From CAZVYJ01 sp964631565 (lineage in GTDB: Bacteria; Planctomycetota; Phycisphaerae; SM23-33), in contig CAZVYJ010000082.1 of the NCBI GenBank assembly GCA_964631565.1, forward strand, positions 1 through 9,070: DNA of 9,070 bases, given 5' to 3'. Position 1 is the stretch's first letter, and each line of letters opens with the position of its first letter. The position numbers and the translations under genes are program-made. Positions 4,040 to 9,070 of the stretch are shown here, in pieces. The notes under the pieces are model-generated. The model had not been told where the DNA came from. It saw only the letters and a list, made by a program, of their open reading frames with translations, and ran no database searches.

Positions 4040-7000
4040 ATGGCAGGTTACGACTTCAGGACGATCGAAAAAAAATGGCAGGATTACTGGGCCGAAAATC
4101 AGACGTTCCGTCAGCCAAACCCAGGCGAACAGGGCTTCACCGAAAAGCCCAAGATGTACGTCCTGGACATGTTCCCCTATCCGTCCGGGGCCGGGCTGCA
4201 CGTCGGCCATCCGGAAGGCTACACCGCCACCGACATAATCGCCCGCTTCAAGCGGATGAAGGGTTTCAACGTCCTGCACCCGATGGGCTACGACGCGTTC
4301 GGCCTGCCAGCTGAGCAATATGCCGTCGAGCACGGCGTACATCCGCGAGAAACCACCGCCAAAAACATCGCCAACATTGAGCGGCAGATAAAGATGTTCG
4401 GCTTCAGCTACGACTGGTCGCGGCGGGTGGCGACAACCGACCGGAACTACTACCGCTGGACGCAGTGGATATTCCTCCAGCTGTTCAACAGCTGGTACGA
4501 TGAGGAAGCCGACGCGGCCAGGCCCATCAGCGAACTGATAAACAAGCTCGAAAGCGGCCGGTACCTGGTTAACCCGGTCGGCCAGCCCGTGCCGCAAGAC
4601 AATTCAGGCATATCGCCGATTCTCGGCGAGCAGGTCGGCGCGACCAGATGGTATGAACTCTCGCCGCAGGAGCAGGCGGAGGTAATCGACGGCCAGCGGC
4701 TGGCGTACATGGCCGAGGTGCCCGTCAACTGGTGCCCGAAACTCGGCACGGTGCTCGCGAACGAAGAAGTCACCAACGAAGGCCGAAGCGAACGCGGAAA
4801 CCACCCGGTGTACCGCCGTGCGATGCGCCAGTGGATGCTCCGCATCACAGCGTACGCCGACAGGCTGCTGCGTGACGTCGACATGCTCAACTGGCCGGAA
4901 CCCATCAAAATCATGCAGCGGAACTGGATAGGCAAGAGCGTCGGCGCAGAAGTGGACTTCGCGGTTGTTTCTTCAAGTAACACAGGCGTCTCGCCTGTGG
5001 ATTCTTCCAGTAACACAGGCGTCTCGCCTGTGGATTCTTTCACCAAAACTGCATCCGCTTCATCTGCCCGTCGTCCCGTATTGACCGGCAAAGGTTTTAA
5101 GGGAATGAACCCTTACCCAAAATCCGAAGATAAACCGGACGATATAATCGCTCATATCCGGAATTTGCCGCATGTGGAAATGCCAGGAGCAACATATTTC
5201 GTTACTTTTACCGCAGTCGAGGGTATTACTTTTACAAATAAAGAACGCGACATTTTGCTTCATGCCTGTCTGCACAACCACAACAAGCAATATTGCCTCA
5301 CCGCCGTAGCAGTCATGGACAATCATGTACACATGATGTTCCGGCCTGATAAACACCATACTCTTTCCGCAATAATGCACAGCATCAAAAGCTATACGGC
5401 ACACGAAATAAACCGGATGCGAGGCACAAAAGGCTCCGTCTGGAGTGAGGAAAGTTTCGACCATATAGTGCGGAACGGATGGTGGTTTACCAAGTTCATC
5501 TACTATATTTGCGATAACCCAGTCACCCAAAAACTGACCGATCGCTTTGACAAATATCAATGGCTCTGGATCAACGGCGATGAAGTGGTGACGGTGCCGG
5601 ATGGAATTCCTTTTGGCAACCATTATGAAGCAGCTGTTACTGACAATTCCCACAGGCGAGACGCCTGTGCTACTGAAAGCGAAAATATTATTACCGTTTA
5701 CACGACCCGGCCGGACACGCTTTTCGGCGCGACGTACATGGTTCTCGCGCCTGAGCATCCGCTGGTCGCCGAGATAACAACGGATGAGCATAGGGCCGCC
5801 GTGCAGGATTACGTAAACAAGGCCATCCACAAATCGGAACTCGAGCGGACAGCCGACTCCAAGGACAAGACCGGCGTGTTCACCGGCGCGTATGCGATTA
5901 ACCCGGTGAACAAAAAGCAGATTCCCATCTGGGTGGCGGACTACGTGATGATGGGCTACGGCACAGGCGCGATTATGGCCGTCCCGGCACACGATACGCG
6001 CGACTTCGAGTTCGCGACAAAGTTCAACCTGCCGATTATCCAGGTGGTTCAGCCTGAAGAAGAAGGCGTCGACTGGCGAGGCTACGTCGGCGAAGGCGTC
6101 GCGGTAAACAGCGGCAGGTACGACGGGCTTACGACGGCGGAGTTCAAGAAGAAAATCACTGAAGACCTGGACAAGGCCGGCGTCGGGCGCAGGGCAGTCA
6201 ACTACAAGCTCCGCGACTGGCTGTTCAGCCGCCAGCGATACTGGGGCGAACCGTTCCCGATAGTCCACTGCGAAAAGTGCGGCACGGTCGCCCTGCCGGA
6301 AGACCAGCTCCCGCTCGAACTGCCGGAGATGGAAGACTTCAGCCCGGCCGTCAGCGAAGACCCGGAGGCCCCGCCCGCCCCGCCGCTCGGCAAGATGACC
6401 GATTGGGTCAACACCAAATGCCCGGCGTGCGGCGGCCCGGCGAGGCGCGAGCTTAATACGATGCCCCAGTGGGCCGGAAGCTGCTGGTACTACCTGCGGT
6501 ATCTCAACCCGGACAACAACGAACGATTCGTCGACCCGCAGATCGAGCAGTACTGGATGGCCGGCAGCGAAACAAACCCCATCGGCGGCGTGGACCTCTA
6601 CGTCGGCGGCGCGGAGCACGCCGTGCTTCACCTGCTCTACGCGCGGTTCTGGCACAAGGTGCTGTTCGACCTCGGCCACGTCTCGACGCCCGAGCCGTTC
6701 GCCCGCCTGTTCAACCAGGGCATGATCCGCAGCTTCGCCTACCGCGACCGTCGCGGCGTCTGCGTGGAATATCACGACGTGGACGTCTCCGGCGACAAGC
6801 CGAGGCACAAGCGGACCGGCGAGGAACTTACCGAGTCAGTCGAGAAAATGTCCAAGAGCCTCAAGAACGTCGTCAACCCCGACGAGGTCATCGAGCAGTA
6901 CGGCGCGGACACGTTCCGGCTGTACGAAATGTTCATGGGCCCGCTGGAGGCCTCCAAGCCGTGGAACACTCGCGACGTGCCGGGCGTGCACCGCTTCCTC

Positions 7001-7531
7001 CATCGCATATGGCGGATGATACTCGGCAGCGACGACCAGCCCGCTCTGCTCGCCGACAAATCCGACGAAAGCGTGGAAAAGGCGCTTCACAAGCTCATCA
7101 GGAAAGTCGGCGAAGATATCGAGGCGATGAAGTTCAACACCGCCATTGCCGCGATGATGGAGTTCGTCAACCTCGTCTACAAAACTGAGGCGATTTCCGT
7201 CTCGCAGGCGGAGCGGTTTGTTTTGCTGCTTGCTCCGTTCGCGCCTCACATGGCCGAGGAACTCTGGCGGCAGCTCGGGCACGGCGGGTCACTGTCGCAC
7301 GAGGCATGGCCGGACCATGACGAGGCCGTCGCCGCAGACGACATGGTGGAAGTGCCGGTGCAGATATGCGGCCGGGTCCGTGCCCGCATCAGCGTGCCGG
7401 CCGACGCTTCGCAGGAAGACTGCATCGCCGCCGCGAAGGCCGACCGGCGGATAGCCGAACTCATCGCCGGCAAAACTATCGTCAAGGAAATCGTCGTGCC
7501 GGGCCGACTTGTGAATATAGTCGTCAAGTAA
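4040..7531 (+). CDS. leuS: Leucyl-tRNA synthetase with an in-frame RAYT transposase insertion
   Basis: This class Ia synthetase charges tRNA-Leu with leucine in the cytoplasm. The start has AAGGA (4026-4030) nine bases before the ATG. Landmarks in order are HVGH at 54-57 (HIGH motif), the CP1 editing domain that begins GKSVGAEVDFAVV near 298-310 and resumes at 549 with IITVYTTRPDT (TTRPDT at 555-560), GTGAIMAVPAHDTRD near 640-655, two CxxC pairs (Cys744/747 and Cys794/797) that fit a zinc ribbon, a leucine-specific-type segment, KMSKS at 936-940, the anticodon-binding helices, and a C-terminal domain ending LVNIVVK. At 1163 residues it is far longer than usual bacterial LeuRS (about 800-950). 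The excess is residues about 311-548, a RAYT element; a further Asp/Glu-rich segment near 155-200 looks lineage-specific. All synthetase motifs on both sides are intact and the frame is uninterrupted, so a working or partly working enzyme is likely. Expression appears controlled by the Leu leader attenuator upstream. Identity is certain; activity of the chimera is inferred. Confidence 0.95.
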   Translation: MAGYDFRTIEKKWQDYWAENQTFRQPNPGEQGFTEKPKMYVLDMFPYPSGAGLHVGHPEGYTATDIIARFKRMKGFNVLHPMGYDAFGLPAEQYAVEHGVHPRETTAKNIANIERQIKMFGFSYDWSRRVATTDRNYYRWTQWIFLQLFNSWYDEEADAARPISELINKLESGRYLVNPVGQPVPQDNSGISPILGEQVGATRWYELSPQEQAEVIDGQRLAYMAEVPVNWCPKLGTVLANEEVTNEGRSERGNHPVYRRAMRQWMLRITAYADRLLRDVDMLNWPEPIKIMQRNWIGKSVGAEVDFAVVSSSNTGVSPVDSSSNTGVSPVDSFTKTASASSARRPVLTGKGFKGMNPYPKSEDKPDDIIAHIRNLPHVEMPGATYFVTFTAVEGITFTNKERDILLHACLHNHNKQYCLTAVAVMDNHVHMMFRPDKHHTLSAIMHSIKSYTAHEINRMRGTKGSVWSEESFDHIVRNGWWFTKFIYYICDNPVTQKLTDRFDKYQWLWINGDEVVTVPDGIPFGNHYEAAVTDNSHRRDACATESENIITVYTTRPDTLFGATYMVLAPEHPLVAEITTDEHRAAVQDYVNKAIHKSELERTADSKDKTGVFTGAYAINPVNKKQIPIWVADYVMMGYGTGAIMAVPAHDTRDFEFATKFNLPIIQVVQPEEEGVDWRGYVGEGVAVNSGRYDGLTTAEFKKKITEDLDKAGVGRRAVNYKLRDWLFSRQRYWGEPFPIVHCEKCGTVALPEDQLPLELPEMEDFSPAVSEDPEAPPAPPLGKMTDWVNTKCPACGGPARRELNTMPQWAGSCWYYLRYLNPDNNERFVDPQIEQYWMAGSETNPIGGVDLYVGGAEHAVLHLLYARFWHKVLFDLGHVSTPEPFARLFNQGMIRSFAYRDRRGVCVEYHDVDVSGDKPRHKRTGEELTESVEKMSKSLKNVVNPDEVIEQYGADTFRLYEMFMGPLEASKPWNTRDVPGVHRFLHRIWRMILGSDDQPALLADKSDESVEKALHKLIRKVGEDIEAMKFNTAIAAMMEFVNLVYKTEAISVSQAERFVLLLAPFAPHMAEELWRQLGHGGSLSHEAWPDHDEAVAADDMVEVPVQICGRVRARISVPADASQEDCIAAAKADRRIAELIAGKTIVKEIVVPGRLVNIVVK
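4970..5035 (+). repeat. Two tandem 33-bp REP units at the left end of the RAYT element
   Basis: Units at 4970-5002 and 5003-5035 differ at one base. Each contains the palindrome CACAGGCG-tct-CGCCTGTG (4981-4999 and 5014-5032), preceded by GTAA (4977-4980 and 5010-5013). That recalls the GTAG-type tetranucleotide at the foot of REP hairpins recognised by RAYT enzymes. The unit length of 33 keeps the leuS frame, so each is translated as SSSNTGVSPVD. Confidence 0.92.
5650..5679 (-). repeat. Inverted REP unit at the right end of the RAYT element
   Basis: The palindrome CACAGGCG-aga-CGCCTGTG (5651-5669) is the reverse-complement form of the left-hand copies. Thirty bases here (5650-5679) match the complement of 5004-5033 with two mismatches. 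On the minus strand the hairpin is preceded by GTAG (complement of 5670-5673), the canonical REP tetranucleotide described for E. coli. It is read in the leuS frame as HRRDACATES. Confidence 0.9.
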
Positions 7532-7569
7532 CACGTCAGTAATGGCCGAAAATCCTTGAATGCAGATAT

Positions 7570-7616
7570 GGCCGGCCCCGCAGTAAAGCGGGGCGCTGCT
7601 GGTTTGCTGCGCGGCC
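7570..7616 (+). other. GC-rich structured region between leuS and the lipoprotein gene
   Basis: GCCCCGC (7575-7581) pairs with GCGGGGC (7588-7594) around loop AGTAAA, a 7-bp hairpin. GGCCG (7570-7574) can pair with CGGCC (7612-7616) to enclose it. No T-run follows, so a standard intrinsic terminator is not supported. It could be a leuS transcript end needing a factor, a processing site, or part of the 5' leader of the lipoprotein gene. No promoter stands out between it and 7667. Confidence 0.4.
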
Positions 7617-7666
7617 GGACCGTAAAATAATACGAAAGGCTCGCAACCTTAAGAAGGAGAACCGCA

Positions 7667-8971
7667 ATGACCATGAAAACTCGCATTGGTATTGTATTTA
7701 TATCAGCGGCGGTAATAGCGCTCTGCGGCTGCCGCAGCAGCAGAAGAAGCTCCAGCGTACCTAAAGGCGGAAACACGCCCAGGGAAGCCCTGCAGAATGT
7801 CGCCAAGGGTTTCGAGACCGAGAACGTCGAGATGATAAAGGCCGGCATATATGTCTCCGACGAAAGCAGGGAATTTGCGAACACCTCGCTCGATTCCATG
7901 GGCGCAATGATTAAACTGCAGCAGGACCTTGCGAAGGCTTACGGCAAAGACGCGGTAAAGAACCCGATATCCCTGAAGAGCGAAGACGTTCCCACCGCGG
8001 AAGAAATCGAAAAAATGACCTTCAATGAGGAAGGCGACACGGCCGTAGCCCAACATAAAAACAAGCCACTCAAGTTCATCAAAAAAGACGGACGCTGGTT
8101 CGTCGACTTCAGCGACGAGATGCCCACGGGCGATATGAAGCTGACAATATTACACAACAAAAAGGTAGCTGAACTGGCGGAAAAGTATCGCCGGAAAGTC
8201 GGCAAGGAAGGCTACACGGCCGACAAAATCATGGAGGAACTGAACAAGGAAATCGAGGAAAGCACCAGGGAGGCGACAGACCATCCCGAAGACATTGCCC
8301 CCGGCAGTCTTGACCGGCCGGACACTGAAACGCCATCCATCGAGATTCCGTTGCCGCCCGTCGCCCCCGAAGTGCCGGATACGACCGACGATGACGCCGT
8401 AATCATCGAAGTCGAGCCGTCAACCCCATCCGCCGATACCTCCGCGGACACTTCAGGCCCGAAGGCCGCCATGTTGAAAATGGCCGAAGCGTTCAAGGCC
8501 CTGGACACAAACGCCATTCTCGCCAATACCGAGATATCCCCCAAAGACAAGCCATATATCGAGGCGATGCTGAAGCACATTATCACGATAAAAACGTTTG
8601 AGAACAAGCTTAAGGCGGCATACAGCAGCAGCGAACTGAAGGCGGCCGGCTTCGTGTTCTCAAACAGCGATAATATTCCTACGCCCGAACAAATTGACAA
8701 CATGACCTTCACCGTCAACGGCGACAAAGCCACCGCCACGCTGAATAACCAGACGACAAATATGGTCAAAAAAAGCGGACGCTGGCTGATAGTATTCGAC
8801 AATGAGCTTCCGCCTGTTGAAGACAGGGACAAAATAATGTCGCAACTGGACGATGCCGGAAAAATATTAAACGACCTCATGCCGAAAATCGGCGCCAAGG
8901 GCGTGACGGCCCAGGACATCAGCGACGAATACCAGGCGGCACTGCGCAAGATGATTGACGCCTCTAAATGA
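7667..8971 (+). CDS. Lipoprotein with an internally duplicated domain, function unknown
   Basis: The product is 434 residues. An excellent ribosome site, AAGGAG (7654-7659), is seven bases before the ATG. Residues 1-21 form a lipoprotein signal peptide with lipobox LCGC; Cys22 should be lipidated. The mature protein contains two copies of the same domain, residues about 36-205 and 263-434. The copies align through PTAEEIEKMTFNEEGDTAVA / PTPEQIDNMTFTVNGDKATA and KKDGRWFVDFSDEMP / KKSGRWLIVFDNELP, then a helical tail (GKEGYTADKIMEEL / GAKGVTAQDISDEY). The alternation of helices with strands and the 'GRW-V-F' strand recall NTF2-like/DUF4878-type lipoprotein domains, but this is a fold guess. A Pro/Asp/Thr-rich linker (about 206-262) joins them. 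It is presumably anchored in the envelope facing the periplasm. No catalytic residues are evident. It appears to be its own transcription unit downstream of leuS. Confidence 0.85.
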   Translation: MTMKTRIGIVFISAAVIALCGCRSSRRSSSVPKGGNTPREALQNVAKGFETENVEMIKAGIYVSDESREFANTSLDSMGAMIKLQQDLAKAYGKDAVKNPISLKSEDVPTAEEIEKMTFNEEGDTAVAQHKNKPLKFIKKDGRWFVDFSDEMPTGDMKLTILHNKKVAELAEKYRRKVGKEGYTADKIMEELNKEIEESTREATDHPEDIAPGSLDRPDTETPSIEIPLPPVAPEVPDTTDDDAVIIEVEPSTPSADTSADTSGPKAAMLKMAEAFKALDTNAILANTEISPKDKPYIEAMLKHIITIKTFENKLKAAYSSSELKAAGFVFSNSDNIPTPEQIDNMTFTVNGDKATATLNNQTTNMVKKSGRWLIVFDNELPPVEDRDKIMSQLDDAGKILNDLMPKIGAKGVTAQDISDEYQAALRKMIDASK

Positions 8972-9045
8972 TAAACGCCATCCCGGCGATTTGCGGATTT
9001 CGGCGGGCGGAAGGCATCTGACTCATCCCCAGTTTTAGTTCAGGC

Positions 9046-9070
9046 AAAAAAATAGCCGACTTCTTTAGTG
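9046..9070. terminator. Probable half of a bidirectional terminator cut by the window edge
   Basis: Seven A (9046-9052) followed by TAGCCGACTTC has the form of the left arm of an A-tract/stem/T-tract terminator. The matching right arm would lie beyond 9070. On the minus strand the same bases read as a stem arm ending in a T-run, so a convergent gene may end just outside. This is a guess from half a structure. Confidence 0.3.

Larger units (their letters stand above)
4970..5680 (+). mobile_element. RAYT (REP-associated tyrosine transposase) element inside leuS
   Basis: This segment, roughly 710 bases, is in the leuS frame and contains no stop. The RAYT protein region starts near Met356 (ATG at 5105) and runs to about residue 516. 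ATYFVTFT is the first strand of the Y1_Tnp fold. DNHVHMMF holds the HUH motif at His429 and His431. IMHSIKSYTAHEINR and GSVWSEESFDHIVR are typical RAYT blocks. YICDNPV places Tyr489 where the catalytic tyrosine of this family lies, four residues before the NP(V) Asn. Such enzymes cut and join single-stranded REP hairpins through a 5'-phosphotyrosine link. The flanks are two tandem REP palindromes on the left and one inverted copy on the right, the usual RAYT layout. No target-site duplication was seen, as expected for Y1 enzymes. Its base use is less GC-rich than the surrounding leuS, consistent with later arrival. The normal RAYT stop codon is absent, so the protein continues into LeuRS. Confidence 0.88.

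Noticed and set aside
4970..5035. CRISPR array or simple tandem repeat
   Set aside because: There are only two units without spacers; the unit contains the REP palindrome, which recurs inverted at the right end of the RAYT element.
4970..5680. Intein in LeuRS
   Set aside because: There is no Cys/Ser at a proper splice junction with a His-Asn end, no homing-endonuclease or Hint motifs, and the insert has clear RAYT motifs and REP ends.
5060..6808. Minus-strand open frame of 582 codons across leuS
   Set aside because: It is antisense to unmistakable LeuRS and RAYT coding sequence, and its translation is low-complexity Val/Arg/Ala/His-rich, typical of a shadow frame in GC-rich DNA.
7568..7630. 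A 20-codon frame (MAGPAVKRGAAGLLRGRTVK) that might be a second leader peptide
   Set aside because: It has no ribosome site, no run of one amino acid's codons and no terminator/antiterminator pair; GC-rich hairpins often read open.

Overview
The window looks like chromosomal DNA from a Planctomycetota bacterium, most likely Phycisphaerae-like. The reasons are a GC-rich genome, exported proteins of a planctomycete style (an N-terminal 'DxLxLxNGxxxxGKV' segment plus TPR repeats), a LeuRS with lineage-type extra segments, and the palindromic CACAGGCG-tct-CGCCTGTG repeat. The taxonomic call is inference from sequence style, not from a search.

Layout. Bases 1-120 hold the last 39 codons of a tyrosine recombinase, including its catalytic Tyr. 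A small HicB-type antitoxin gene follows on the minus strand (234-440) with no visible HicA toxin. About 870 bases without a convincing gene come next. Two abutting genes (1318-2580 and 2581-3768) encode exported proteins: a TPR/helical protein and a TPR plus HEXXH gluzincin-type metallopeptidase. The leuS transcription unit (about 3804-7531) comes next, and a lipoprotein with an internally duplicated domain (7667-8971) closes the window. The window edge appears to cut a terminator hairpin.

The two main discoveries both concern leuS. First, the 270-base gap before leuS contains a complete-looking ribosome-mediated attenuator. It has a near-consensus promoter and a 19-codon leader peptide with six Leu codons (Leu8, Leu10-Leu11 and Leu16-Leu18, the last run just before the stop). 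It also has a 10-bp antiterminator helix starting one base after the leader stop codon and a strong mutually exclusive intrinsic terminator. When charged tRNA-Leu is scarce, a ribosome stalled on the Leu codons would leave the antiterminator free and leucyl-tRNA synthetase would be made.

Second, the leuS reading frame is interrupted, but not broken, by a REP-associated tyrosine transposase (RAYT, Y1/HUH family) element of roughly 710 bases. The element has two tandem REP palindromes on its left and one inverted REP on its right. It sits in frame in a beta-hairpin turn at the start of the CP1 editing domain. The product is a 1163-residue LeuRS with a RAYT domain, HUH motif intact, embedded in it. 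The synthetase signature motifs on both sides are intact, so this looks like a tolerated insertion rather than a pseudogene.
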